DNA of 64,000 nucleotides from Amoebidium appalachense (GCA_963693365.1 CAVNZM010000013.1:3906001-3970000); one strand, 5' to 3'; shown: positions 54,296 through 64,000, counted from the stretch's first letter. Numbers and translations: made by a program. Notes: generated from the letters alone by a model not told the origin.

Positions 54296-54363
54296 ACACA
54301 CATGCACATGCACATGCACATGCACATGCACATGCACACTCACATATGCACTCACACACACAC

Positions 54364-54398
<35 letters not shown>

Positions 54399-54550
54399 GA
54401 CATGCACACTCTCTCTCTTTCTCTCTTTCTCTCCCTCCCTCCCTCCCTCCCTCCCCCCTCCCTCCCTCCCTCCCTCCCAACCCTCCCTCCCTCCCTCCCT
54501 CACACATACACACATACACACACACGTACACACGTACACACGTACACATA
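52990..54550. repeat. CA-rich and TCCC-rich compound repeat block
   Basis: (CA)n blocks with GCACACATGCACAC variants, (TCCC)n at 54127-54248 and 54432-54500, and a duplicated ~120-base segment (53404-53525 and 53803-53925) with CCTTCCCTCTCCACAGAGCA and ACACACACGGTGCAT. The long open frames here are repeat-derived. Confidence 0.88.
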
Positions 54551-54555
54551 TAACC

Positions 54556-54880
54556 CTCTCTTCTCTTATGTAGTATCGTAGGAACGCTTGACAAAGGTAC
54601 TACACGGGTGTTGGTTGGATGATGACAGTACATGTACCAGTGGGATAGATGCTGTTTACTCCAGGCAATGTATCAGTGTGTCGATTGATTTAGCTAATAT
54701 TAGATCTATGTTTAGCTGTGTGTTGTTTTTTCTCCTTTTTGTATTTAAGGCCTGGCCGGCCTCATAAAATGCTATCTAATCTTACTCGAGATTGAGCTTT
54801 TTTGGCCTTGAAGGCCGATCTTAATAAAGTACTGTGAATGTGTCCCCTGATGAGGGACTCTAGTCGATATATCTGCAAAA
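54556..54880. other. Possible retroelement 3' tail
   Basis: Contains GGCCTGGCCGGCCTC, TTTTGGCCTTGAAGGCCGAT, TTAATAAAGTACTGTG and CCCCTGATGAGGGACTC. Hairpin-forming GGCC blocks, a polyadenylation-like AATAAA and a CTGATGA motif close to the end of the unique sequence resemble 3' ends of non-LTR or Penelope-like elements. Confidence 0.35.
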
Positions 54881-54883
54881 CGA

Positions 54884-54907
54884 CCCCCCCCCCCCCCCCC
54901 CCCCCCT

Positions 54908-55002
<95 letters not shown>

Positions 55003-55008
55003 AACACA
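54884..55008. repeat. Poly-C then (CA)n
   Basis: C run 54885-54906 followed by (CA)n to about 54995 and (CAAACA)n. Confidence 0.93.
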
Positions 55009-55204
55009 AACAAAAAAGAAAGAAAAAAAGAGCGAGAGAATCCTTGTTTCTCATATGTTACCAGCACGTAAGCAAGTATTTTATTCATTCACAATACATT
55101 GTTAGGTATGTGTAGTATATTATGGTGTTATTATTTTTTGGTTTACAATATGGTGTCCACGTTCCCAAGATATCGTTATTGTCGACCAACTACTATGGTA
55201 GTAT

Positions 55205-56143
55205 AATGCTATGATGACAATTTGTGCATGCGTTACTTATAAGCATCGGGTTTTTTCACTAACTACCCACAGAGTAGCTTCTAGCACGATAAATTCACCA
55301 CAAATTATAAGGAGGGATGGTGAATGTGCCCTTGGAGTACGAGGGTCACACGAAAAAAACACAACGTTGTAGCTCGTATAGAACCCCCCTTGTAGCATAG
55401 CATATGTCCATGTGTTACCTAGGCATTTTTGGTTTTTTCAATAACTACCCACAGAACAGCCTCTCGCACGAGATATTTACCACAACGTTTATGGGGGGGA
55501 TGGTGAATGTGCCCCTGGAGTACGAGGGCCACACGAAAAAAACACAAGGTTGTAGCTCGAATAGAACCCCCCTTGTAGCATAGTATATGTACATGTGTTA
55601 CTTACACATTATTGGTTTTTTCAATAACTACCCACAGAACAGCTTCTAGCACGAGACATTTACCACAACGTTTATGGGGGGGATAGTGAATGTGCCCCTG
55701 GAGTACGAGGGTCACACGAAAAAAACACAACGTTGTAGCTCGAATAGAACCCCCCTTGTAGCATAATATATGTTCATGTGTTACTTACACATTATTGGTT
55801 TTTTCAATAACTACCCACAGAGCAGCTTCTAGCACGAGACATTTACCACAACGTTTATGGGGGGGATGGTGAATGTGCCCCTGGAGTACGAGGGTCACAC
55901 GAAAAAAACACAACGTTGTAGCTCGTTTAGAACCCCCCTTGTAGCATAGTATATGTACATGTGTTACCTAGACATTATTGGTTTTTTCAATAACTACCCA
56001 CAGAACAGCCTCTCGCACGAGAAATTTACCACAACGTTTATGGGGGGGTTGGTGAATGTGCCCCTGGAGTACGAGGGTCACACGAAAAAAACACAACGTT
56101 GTAGCTCGTATAGAACCCCCCTTGTAGCATAATATATGTATCT
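55205..56143. repeat. 183-bp tandem satellite, five units
   Basis: GAACCCCCCTTGTAGCATA recurs at 55381, 55565, 55747, 55930 and 56114, a period of 182-184 bases. Units share GGTTTTTTCAATAACTACCC, CACAACGTTTATGGGGGGG and GTACGAGGGTCACACGAAAA. Units 2-5 are about 95 percent alike by eye and the first is more diverged. The array stops where DIRS-type terminal sequence begins. Confidence 0.93.
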
Positions 56144-56146
56144 ATG

Positions 56147-57106
56147 AAAAAACTACTCCGGGACGTTGTTGCCTCTAGGGGGACCCCGACAAGTGAACCG
56201 ACCCGCAGCCCCCAGAACACGAAAACCACAGGGCAGGAGGCCACCGGACCAAGAGGGCCCCCCCCCCAACCCCCAACCACCTTCAATGAAATCATTCTCG
56301 CATGATACCCCTAATGTCCGACCTATTTACTCTACAACTACGTCCCCCCCCACCTCCGTTACCCCCCCCCCCCCCCTCACCCCCCTCCTCTCCATAGACA
56401 GAACACGACCCTCCGTCCTCACCACCGTTGCCCAGTACCGTATGCTGACCCTCCCTCCGTCACACTCTCCAAGCACCTCAGTCGCCCCACTCAGTGTGCC
56501 CGCGCACCCTGCAGACGGAACAGCCCAGTCCCTCAAGATGAGTCACACCGCGCAGAACCACAGACCCACGGCCGAGCGCCCAGCCCCCCGAGGCGCCCGG
56601 GGACGCGCGGGCCCCGGCCCCGCGCCGTCCCCCCAGCCCCGCCGCCCCCCCCCCCCCCGCAGCCCCACGCCACGAGCCCCCGCAGCCGCGCCCAGACCGC
56701 CCCCCCCGACCCGGCGACAACGCCCCCCCCCCCCCCGCCCGCCCCCGCCCCACCCGCCCCCCACCACACGACGACCCACACGCCCGCCCCCCGCCGCCCC
56801 CGCCCGCCCACCACGGGCCCCGGCCAGCCCGCGGCACCCCGAGAGCCCACGCGCCGACCCCGCGACGCCACGCCCCCCCAAGCAAGCAGCCCCCACACAC
56901 ACACCCCCACACCCACACCCCACCCCCACCCCCCCCCCCCCCCCCCCCCCCCCCCACCCCCACCCCCCGCCCCCCCACAGCCCCAGACCCGCCCACCACC
57001 CACCCCGAACCCCCCCCCCCACCCCCCCAGGCCCCCACTAGCGACACCTCACCAAACCCCTCCCCGGCCCGAGTCATGTCCACCATCGTGCTGATTTTTT
57101 ACCGGA
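56147..57106. other. C-rich block of doubtful quality between DIRS-type ends
   Basis: Starts with a garbled B-repeat end (TCTATGAAAAAACTACTCCG, then CTCTAGGGGGACCCCGACAA) and continues as C/G-rich low-complexity sequence until the proper B2 of copy 3. The open frame at 56166-57041 is Pro/Arg/Ala composition only. It may be poor consensus across a hard region. Confidence 0.5.
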
Positions 57107-57330
57107 TATCTATGAAAAACTACTCCGGGACGTGTGTTGCCTCTAGGGGGACATCCCCTTGGACGAAAGTGAACCTGCAATGGTTGTAAACCACGGCAAG
57201 CCCCCAGTCATCAATTTATTGATCCGTGAGGTCCATGTGCCCAAAAAAACGGGGGAAGGCTTCGCCCCGTGAAAAAACAGCACGTATGTGTGGATCAATG
57301 GGGGTTGTGTGTGGGTGTAGGTGGGTGGGT
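57107..57330 (-). repeat. Copy 3 terminal repeat B2
   Basis: Same structure as the copy 2 B2, with one extra A in the AAAAACTACTCC start and one in the following A run. Confidence 0.82.
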
Positions 57331-57679
57331 GAAAAGGAATATATAGCTGTAAGGCTGTGGATGCTAAACACAGAAGATGTGTTTGTAGCTTGCTGATCTG
57401 CTAAAAACTGTCGTGCTTATATACCTAAGCCTACCGATCTGAACCAATCAAAAATCGATCTAGTGATATGTGAAATCTGATCCGAGCCAATCATAACTCG
57501 GTCTAGTGATCTGTGGTATCTGATGTTTTGACTGGCTAATAGGTGCCCGTGTGCGGGCAGCCAACCGCTAACTGCTAAAACACGAAATGAAGCCTACATG
57601 GTTATGTTGGTATCGAACACCCATCCTACGTGTTTACCCAGAAAAATATTTATGTCAATAATTTCCACAAATAAAACCT
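57331..57679 (-). repeat. Copy 3 repeat A2
   Basis: Reverse complement of A1 of copy 1 with few substitutions. It carries CTTATATACC, the TATA-like motif in reverse. Confidence 0.85.
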
Positions 57680-57766
57680 CTATGAAAAACTACTCCGGGA
57701 CGTGTGTTGCCTCTAGGGGGACATCCCCTTGGACGAAAGTGAACCTGCAATGGTTGTAAACCACGG
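57680..57766 (-). repeat. Copy 3 terminal repeat B1
   Basis: Abuts A2 directly, with the YR stop 31 bases further in. Confidence 0.85.
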
Positions 57767-57796
57767 CACGAGAGCAGTATGCTTGCTCCAAAGGTT

Positions 57797-58828
57797 TCAC
57801 TTAAGAATAGAGGCGAATACACGTGTGGTGGTGGCAGCAATGGAGGCCGGACGAAGTCGGGTATAGATCAGGAAGCAGTCGGAGGACCACCGGCCGAGTT
57901 GTTTGATCCGGGAGTCGTCGACCCCGGCCTCAGCCAGTGCTGTGGCCCCCCCGATGCGGAGGCTGTGTCCGGCAAACCGGGAGGGTGAGAGGCCTGCCCG
58001 GGAGAGGAGGGCACGGAAATCGGCAGAGAAAGCACTCTTGGTGTAGGGGATGCCACCGAGACTGAAGAGGGGGTCGTCGGGTTGACCGGACGTTGTATCC
58101 AGGAACTGCCGGAGGAGATGGGCTGGGGAGAAGTGGGTGAGGGGCAGGGCAGCTAGGGTGACGTTGACACCTCGGGCCTGTACATCCGTCTTAGAGGTTG
58201 GCAGGTGGAGGGTGGCATGGGACAAAGTACCGGTGGGGGTGTAGCTGAAGGTCACGTCCTTCCGTTTAACGTGACGGGACGGGTCGAAAGAAGTCAGGGT
58301 CTTGGAGGTAAATTCCCCTGAACGGAGGAGACCACAGAAACCGACGATGAGGGCCGTCCATAGCCGGAGATTGGCCGAGGAGGCCTTGGTGGGGCACTGG
58401 CCATGGAGTAGGCGGAGGTGGGAGGGGAGGAGGGGTTCCCTGGTGGATGAGCGGGGTCGGATGTTGTGAGAAAGCTGCCATCGGCCCACCCCCCGTAGGA
58501 ACCAGGCCAGAGACTTGTCGTGGGGGTAGGGAGCAGGGAGGCCCATGTCGAGGTGGAGCCTGGTGATGGCCGAATTGTAGCCGGTTAAGGAAGAGGCCTG
58601 TACCCCTCGTTGGGCACACCAGGCGAGAAAAAGTTGCACGGTGTGTGGGGAGGCCGGGAGGGAGGACCCGGAGGAGGATTGCAGCCGAGATGCCACACAG
58701 AAATCGATGAACACTTTTTGCACCCGGGAGTAAAAGGCCCGAGAGTCGAGGTTGAGACTCAGGGCCTGGCATTCCTGCAGGGTAGTGGTGGCTCGAAGCA
58801 GCTCGGCCGGAGCAAAGTGGGGGGCCAA
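57797..58828 (-). CDS. DIRS-like copy 3 tyrosine recombinase
   Basis: 343 residues, one visible residue different from copy 1 (TKSAFSAD against TKSVFSAD). GLLRSGEF, GHSLRIGG and FLIYTRL are all intact, so this copy keeps a potentially active recombinase. Confidence 0.87.
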   Translation of the reverse strand: MAPHFAPAELLRATTTLQECQALSLNLDSRAFYSRVQKVFIDFCVASRLQSSSGSSLPASPHTVQLFLAWCAQRGVQASSLTGYNSAITRLHLDMGLPAPYPHDKSLAWFLRGVGRWQLSHNIRPRSSTREPLLPSHLRLLHGQCPTKASSANLRLWTALIVGFCGLLRSGEFTSKTLTSFDPSRHVKRKDVTFSYTPTGTLSHATLHLPTSKTDVQARGVNVTLAALPLTHFSPAHLLRQFLDTTSGQPDDPLFSLGGIPYTKSAFSADFRALLSRAGLSPSRFAGHSLRIGGATALAEAGVDDSRIKQLGRWSSDCFLIYTRLRPASIAATTTRVFASILK

Positions 58829-58859
58829 TCTGCCAGTGTTGCTCCGGAACGGGAGATCT

Positions 58860-58890
<31 letters not shown>

Positions 58891-58893
<3 letters not shown>

Positions 58894-60714
58894 GCCCAAG
58901 GGAAGGGATAGGAACTCGTGGACCCAGGAGGGGAAGGGGCAGGGCTCCGGTTGCAGGGAAGGTCGGAGTCGTCGGGCCCGGGGAAGTTGGTTACGAGAAA
59001 TGGCATCGGCCAGATGGTTGAGGGGTCCTGGTAGGTAGGATGCCTGTAACGTAAATTGGTATTGCATTTCCATGCGGGTGATGAACCGAATAAGTTTGGC
59101 CATCACGGGGTGGGGGGAAGACCGGGAGTGCAGGTCAGACACAGCACCCGTGTTGTCGCATAAAATACGGACATGGTGGGTGGACCAGGAGGGGGCCCAG
59201 AGGGCCACGGCGGCTGCGATGGCCAGGAGTTCGATGACGGAAGAACCGAGTTTACCCTCATGAGCATAGAGGGCTTGGGTGGAGGGGGACCAGGGCATGA
59301 AGAACCATTGGTCGAGCCAGTGGCCACCTAGACCCACCGATCCGGCAGCATCAGTGGCCAGGGTGGTGTATGTGGGGGGTGTGATGAGGTGCACCCCATT
59401 CCATGATGTGAGGAACTGGTGCCATTCGGCTATGTCGGCCCGGGCGGCAGCAGTCAGTCGTATGTGGTGGTGGCCGGCAAGGTGTGGGTGGGTCCGGAGA
59501 AGGGCCCATAGGCGCTGGGAGAAGGCCCTCCCGGGGGGAACCAGCTGGGCACACCAGGTGAGTTTGCCGAGGAGGGACTGGAGGTCCCGAATGGTGATGG
59601 TGGGCTTTGGGTGGGAAGTGAGGTCGAGTAGGTCCGAGAGCTTGGAAGCCGGGATTCGTGCCTCCATGGCGATGGAGTCGAATTCGATACCGATGAAGAC
59701 GACACGGGTAGCCGGGCCCTGCATCTTGTCTTCGGAGATGGCAATGTGCAGCTCTCGGCAGAGTTGCAGAAAGGTGGATAGGTGACGTTGGCACTGCTGT
59801 TGTGTGGGGGCGACTATAATCCAGTCGTCTACGTAGTGGCGGATGAGGGTAATACCGTGCTGGTGTGCCAGCCACTGTAGGGTGGCCGCGATCCGTTCCC
59901 AGATGGCTGGGCTAGATTTCAGGCCGAAGGGCAGTCTGGTTTCAACGTAAAAATGCCCTTGCCATTTGAATGCCATTAAGTGGTGGTCTTCCGGTCGGAT
60001 GGGCATGTGCCGGAAGGCAGCCTGCACATCTGCCACGGCCATGTAGCAGCCGGGGCCTGCGTCGAGAATGAGTTGGGTGACATCCCGGGCGCGAATGTAC
60101 TGAAGTTCGTCGGGGTAGGTGATGCTGTCATTGACACTGCTACCCCGGGGCCAGGAGAGGTGGTGGATTCGACGGTACTTGGGGGGGTTCCCTTTCTTGG
60201 TAACGGCGCCGATGGGGGAGGAACGGTGGACGGGAAATTCGTCAAAGAATTGGGCCGGGGAGAGGGGGCCGCGCAGGTGGCCGAGGGCGACTTCTTTGGC
60301 AATATCCACCGTGATAGCGGCAGCTGCCTCCGGGGTGGTGGGTAGGTTGGGGCCCACCCGAGAGGTGGAGGGGCCGCGATAGCCGATGTCGACGCCGAAT
60401 TCGACATCGTGGAGGAGTTGTGCGGCGAATGGTTGGTCCGGGTAGGAGGCCAGCAGTTCCCGGAGGCGGGAGGTGTCAATGTGGTGCTGGGGCAGCGGGC
60501 GGGCCTCCGGGTCTGAGCCTCGGGGGAAGGGGGTGGTTAGCAAGGGTGGTGTACCCTTGGGGAGATCCCGGCAGCGGGGGGGGGGGGGGGGGGGGGGGGG
60601 GTGGGGGGGGGGGGGGCAGCAGGGCCCCGGGGGGTTAGAGTAGGGCAGCTTGGCCCAAGTGAGGGTTGGCAGGGAGGGCAGCGGGGCCCTGTGCAGGGGA
60701 ATGTGCCCGAGCAC
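58891..60714 (-). CDS. DIRS-like copy 3 reverse transcriptase / RNase H
   Basis: 607 residues in one frame. Here the C-rich tract near 60570-60615 keeps the frame, so the N-terminal extension (LGHIPLHRAPLPSLPTLTWA) is joined to the RT, unlike copy 1. YVDD is at about residue 293 and RNase H from about 451. The first possible codon is GTG; there is no ATG before the catalytic core. Confidence 0.86.
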
Positions 60715-61011
60715 GCGGGGGTGTGGGCGGACACAGCGGTAGAAGAAGGGGGGGGGGAGGGAGTGCTAGGTGAGTGTAAGGGGGGGAGGCTCGTGGGATG
60801 GGGGGGGGGGGAGTAAAATTATGTGCAGTGGCCAGAATAAACGTCTTTGTATAGGGACATTTATTCTTGACGCGCGCGGGCGCCGTAGTTGGCCTGCGAA
60901 ATTTTGTACTCAGCCCTATTGGCCCGTTCTCCCGAGCTCCGTTTCCCTGTACTCGTGTGTCCTAGCTCCGAACCCCTATGTTCTAGCTGTGTGTGTGGGT
61001 GTGCGCGTAGA

Positions 61012-61616
61012 CTAGGCATTGTGCTTGCAGTCTTTGCGGGGGTGTGTGCCAGAGCAGAGCGGGCACACGTGGGAGAAGGGGCAGGGCTGCTTAGCGCAGG
61101 ACCGACCGTTAATGTGGAAATTCCTGCAGTGCGTCGCGGGTAGATCCACGGGTCGGGCCGGTTTGGCCGGGCCGGGTTGCGGGCCAGGGCGGTTAGGGGT
61201 GTGACCCCCGCCGGGCTTGTGGGGCGGCTTAAAGCCGTCAAGACCACAGCCGGGCTTGGGGTACATGGGGCAGGCCGCGCTGGGGTGGTCGGGGAAGCCA
61301 CAGCGCTGACATGCGTCCTGGATGAGCAGGGTGGGTGGCAGGAGGAGATCCTGGTGGAGTTGGGCGAGCAGGTTGGGGCACTCGATCGGAGCCCGACCCT
61401 GCTGGTGGGCCACGGTGCGGGCGTATACGTCATAGTTGTGGATCTGGGCCCACGGGTATCGGGTGCTGAGGCGAGTGATGTGCTGAGTCCAAAGTACGTC
61501 TTTGTCCGTGGGAAGGCCGAGGTGGTGCTTGGCGGCCATGTAATGGGTCCAAGCTTGGATCCAAATGACGAGTGAACGCAGGGGAACGGGTTTGTCTTGG
61601 CGAAAAGTCTCGATGC
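61012..61616 (-). pseudogene. DIRS-like copy 3 Gag, 5'-truncated
   Basis: Holds the C-terminal ~200 residues of Gag with both Cys/His segments. The open frame runs on to 61653 into unrelated sequence after the breakpoint, so its first 12 codons are not Gag. Confidence 0.85.
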
Positions 61617-61835
61617 GGAGGAGGGTACTTAGGACTTTTGAGATAATGGACACGTGCAGCGATTTCTGCCGTTTTATTTTTGCAATTTTGGGTCAAAAAT
61701 AAGTTGCCGGCAATGCCTGAGGCTATAATATTATGGGTTGGCACAGCCATGCGTCATTCACACCAATCAGACTTTACGAAAATTTAGAAGTGTTTGCTAA
61801 AACATGGATAAGATTCTTACTTTTGTTCAGTACTA

Positions 61836-63587
61836 TTATTTTTCCAAACCCCGCTTGACCTCCGATTTGCTTAATTCGAGCAATGCCATTAATTGAGATT
61901 TTACAACATTGAACCTGTTACCCTTACCCGATTTTCCAAGAAAACTACTTCCGGTAGAAATCGTCCCACACATATTCTCGAATTTCACAGGGTCTATCCA
62001 TTGAACATATTCCTTTAACTGCTCCTTCTGTACATTCGGCCTATAGAACCCCTGAAAACTTTTATCTGTGCAAGTCAAAACTGGAAAGGTAGTGGAAGTC
62101 TGCCTTGCAGGATCTTCCTTGTGAATAAACATAGGTTGCAGTTTTGCGTCATATCTCAGATCACTAGCCACACCATCAGGACACCACCAATGCACCCAAA
62201 AAGTTCTATCAGCCGGTAGGGCCTCTGGATTTTCAATATGAATTACTTTCGCCACACAAAATTCCCCCAAGTAGTCTGATCCGGGAGTATTCTGTGCGTC
62301 GTCCCAAGTGTGCACCAACACAAAATCATTTTCGTTGGGAGCACCCGGGTTTGTAAATTTTACGATTTGGCGCCTTTCCCTCCTACCGTCAGCCCCAATG
62401 CACGGTATGTCGCAGTCATCTCCATCTCTGTTGTTCGGATCTTCAAGTTCGTCCGGGATGGCCGGAAGACCTGGAGGGGGCGGTCGCGGGTATGATCGAT
62501 TGGATGTCAAATCGCTAACCAGCCGAAAGGGAAACGTAATGACATTTTCGAATGCCGGCGCAGGTTGCGTGAACTCGCCTGTCACTGTATCATATCCGGC
62601 ACTCTGCGCTTGCTCCTTCCACCACTCCAGGTGCTCTCCATCAGGGTCCAAAAATACATTGTCCTTAGCCAATCGCTCAAGCATACTTCCAAGTGTGCCC
62701 CATTGTTCGCGTAGCCAAATCGGAAAAGGCTGAATAGACGACCCTTGGTTCACCTTGATTGACATCGATGCAGGCTGGTTGGGGAGCGTGTGAAGAAGAG
62801 CCTTACGCGAACCTCTACATTCTATCCACTCGCCTTGGCTGGCAAGTCGCCGAACCTCAAATTTTACGCCAGTGTCCAGTTTGATCCATCGGAAGCATCG
62901 CCATTTTGCGAAGTACGACAGGGGATCGGCGCAAGGGGCTAACCACTCTGTGAACTCTGGAATGGCTTGTACATTGTGCACCTCAGGAGGCTCCACCACT
63001 CTCCCTCTTTGGCGAATATACGGCGCTAAATCTTTCGATCTTGGTCGCTTTTTCAAAGTCTCCATCAAATCGGGAACAGTCCGCGGCGGTTGCTCAGTCA
63101 GGTAATGGTTGAATCCCCGAAAGCGGCCATCGATATCCTCGTGCGTATGTCCCGGAAGAAGGAACGAACACTCCACAGTGGTGAACACACCCCTAGAAAC
63201 GAGTAATTCAAAAAATTGCATCATTGCGTTGCAATGATTCTCGGAGGCGTTATCCATTTGCACGTACAACGTCTCTGGCAACGAGCCCCGTATCTCCAAT
63301 TCACGCTCGATTGCCAACGTGAGTGCCGCGATTTGGACATTGGCACCCTTGCGACCGTGCTCATCCACGATTGTGTAGAGGGTGCGGCCATGAACGAGGA
63401 CACTGGTTATCCGAACGGCCTTCTTGGGAATCGAGCTCGCGGCTTTGGAGTTCCAATGTACGTTCGGGATTTCGGATTTTGCTTGGTCCATTGAGTCAAC
63501 GATGACACTCATGTACTTGTGTGGCTCCCGAATTGCAGCTGACCGATGCTGGTAATAGCTCTCTCTCTCCTTTCTGTGACATCTCAT
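61836..63587 (-). CDS. DUF7869-like protein, probably transposon-related
   Basis: About 583 residues from ATG 63587; an upstream exon is possible because the conserved block starts almost at once and TGTCACAG at 63579-63572 could be an acceptor. Conserved blocks: HKYMSVIVDSMDQAKSEIP (~26-44), LYVQMDNASENHCNAMM (~109-125) and ECSFLLPGHTHEDIDGRF (~141-158). I associate the MDQ...DN...GHTHEDID pattern with the DUF7869 family of repeated eukaryotic proteins. Three spaced acidic positions (Asp33/36, Asp114, Glu152/Asp155) would suit an RNase H-like transposase, but this is inference. The C-terminal 350 residues have no motif I recognise except a possible RFVHWWCPDG-like patch. The ORF is unbroken, so it may be recent or under constraint. 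DIRS copy 3 ends 220 bases downstream. Confidence 0.7.
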   Translation of the reverse strand: MRCHRKERESYYQHRSAAIREPHKYMSVIVDSMDQAKSEIPNVHWNSKAASSIPKKAVRITSVLVHGRTLYTIVDEHGRKGANVQIAALTLAIERELEIRGSLPETLYVQMDNASENHCNAMMQFFELLVSRGVFTTVECSFLLPGHTHEDIDGRFRGFNHYLTEQPPRTVPDLMETLKKRPRSKDLAPYIRQRGRVVEPPEVHNVQAIPEFTEWLAPCADPLSYFAKWRCFRWIKLDTGVKFEVRRLASQGEWIECRGSRKALLHTLPNQPASMSIKVNQGSSIQPFPIWLREQWGTLGSMLERLAKDNVFLDPDGEHLEWWKEQAQSAGYDTVTGEFTQPAPAFENVITFPFRLVSDLTSNRSYPRPPPPGLPAIPDELEDPNNRDGDDCDIPCIGADGRRERRQIVKFTNPGAPNENDFVLVHTWDDAQNTPGSDYLGEFCVAKVIHIENPEALPADRTFWVHWWCPDGVASDLRYDAKLQPMFIHKEDPARQTSTTFPVLTCTDKSFQGFYRPNVQKEQLKEYVQWIDPVKFENMCGTISTGSSFLGKSGKGNRFNVVKSQLMALLELSKSEVKRGLEK

Positions 63588-63614
63588 GGTCAATCACTAT
63601 ATATATGGTTAGGA

Positions 63615-63755
63615 GGATCATAATCCTAGTGTCAACCAGGAGACCCGATCCTAATCACAACTAGGACTCTGGATCCTAGTTACAACTAGGACAATATATC
63701 CTAGTTACAACTAGGATGACGTCATCCTAGTTGGTACTAGGATGACGTCACTCGT
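63615..63755. repeat. Array of five CCTAGTT...AACTAGG hairpins with CRE-like sites
   Basis: ATCCTAGTTACAACTAGGAT at 63698 is a perfect inverted repeat, with variants at about 63622, 63648, 63673 and 63724, spaced 25-28 bases. TGACGTCA occurs at 63717 and 63743. The array lies 30-170 bases upstream of the DUF7869-like ATG. Confidence 0.88.
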
Positions 63756-63770
63756 TTATCTTCAATGGCT

Positions 63771-63878
63771 GTACGACACAACTGTGCGGTTTCATGCACT
63801 CTAATAATTGCGAATATGTGTGTGTACGACAAAGCTGTGCGGTTTCATGCACTCTAGTTGCGAATATGTGTATGTATA
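63771..63878. repeat. 53-bp direct repeat, two units
   Basis: GTACGACA[C/A]A[A/G]CTGTGCGG + TTTCATGCACTCTA + TTGCGAATATGTGT, once from 63771 and again from 63824, with a short deletion in the second. Bases 63880-64000 show nothing further. Confidence 0.85.
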
Positions 63879-64000
63879 TAGTGACATACTTTGATTGCAG
63901 GAAGTTGCTACCAAAGAGATGTGCGCGATGCGGTGATTTGAAATACATGTGATGTCGCCAGATACAAACCCAAATACCAACCCAAATACCCTACGCGCAG

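Larger units (their letters stand above)
57107..61616 (-). mobile_element. DIRS/PAT-like element, copy 3 (nearly complete)
   Basis: On the minus strand: partial gag, RT/RNase H, YR, B1, A2, B2. It is almost identical to copy 1 in coding regions and to copy 2 in the B1-A2-B2 end. Identity with copy 1 stops at GCATCGAGAC (61607-61616), inside gag, so A1 and about 570 bases of gag are missing. Confidence 0.9.

Noticed and set aside
53146-54573. 475- and 464-codon His/Thr-rich ORFs
   Set aside because: CA and TCCC repeats read as TH and PS. Both strands are equally open.
56166-57041. 291-codon Pro/Arg-rich ORF
   Set aside because: Composition follows the C-rich block; no motif, and sequence quality is doubtful.

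Overview
The window is eukaryotic nuclear DNA. Genes are split by GT-AG introns, most non-coding sequence is microsatellite or homopolymer (GT/CA, poly-G/poly-C, GA, GGGT, GTGC), and there are LTR retrotransposon remnants, tyrosine-recombinase (YR) retrotransposons and MITE-like repeats. A long USP34-type deubiquitinase together with DIRS/PAT-like, Ty1/copia-like and Ty3/gypsy-like elements would fit an animal or a unicellular relative of animals (for example an ichthyosporean). The species cannot be fixed from this sequence.

Bases 1 to 32285 (+ strand) hold the 3' part of one gene, a USP34-like ubiquitin carboxyl-terminal hydrolase. I could place 36 coding exons with consistent phases. They sum to about 1480 codons including the stop, after allowing for one extra G in exon 1. 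The catalytic Cys box lies upstream of the window. The His box (exon 5), the FND box (exon 6) and the end of the USP fold (exon 8) are present, followed by a long helical C-terminal region and an acidic tail with an NLS-like motif. About 28 kb of the gene is intron. Most introns run into a (GT)n/poly-G or poly-C tract within a few bases of the 5' splice site. Two introns contain tandem, decayed copies of the neighbouring exon edge: eight copies of the exon 7 donor edge and two decoy copies of the exon 9 acceptor edge. Introns also carry a piggyBac-like MITE, two other MITE-like families, a poly-C-associated dispersed repeat and several minisatellites.

From 32.3 to 41.2 kb there are LTR retroelement remnants on the minus strand: a gypsy-like gag/protease piece at 33.8-36.0 kb and a copia-like gag/protease/pre-integrase piece at 36.0-37.6 kb. 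Next come a 180-bp GA array, a small three-exon minus-strand gene with a C2HC zinc finger (39.3-40.2 kb), and a 76-codon helical ORF.

From 41.2 to 61.6 kb lie three copies of a DIRS/PAT-type retrotransposon with split direct repeats (A1-gag-RT/RNase H-YR-B1-A2-B2): copy 1 (+, all three ORFs, no A2/B2), copy 2 (-, internal deletion, YR kept) and copy 3 (-, nearly full, truncated in gag). Between copies 2 and 3 are a possible LINE-like ORF fragment, an AT-rich tract with a recurring TATTGSCAATA motif, a CA/TCCC-rich block, a 183-bp satellite and a C-rich block of doubtful quality.

From 61.8 to 63.6 kb a 585-codon minus-strand ORF carries the MDQ / MDN / GHTHEDID signature that I associate with DUF7869-type, probably transposon-related proteins. 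An array of hairpin-forming CCTAGTT/AACTAGG palindromes and a 53-bp direct repeat lie upstream of it.
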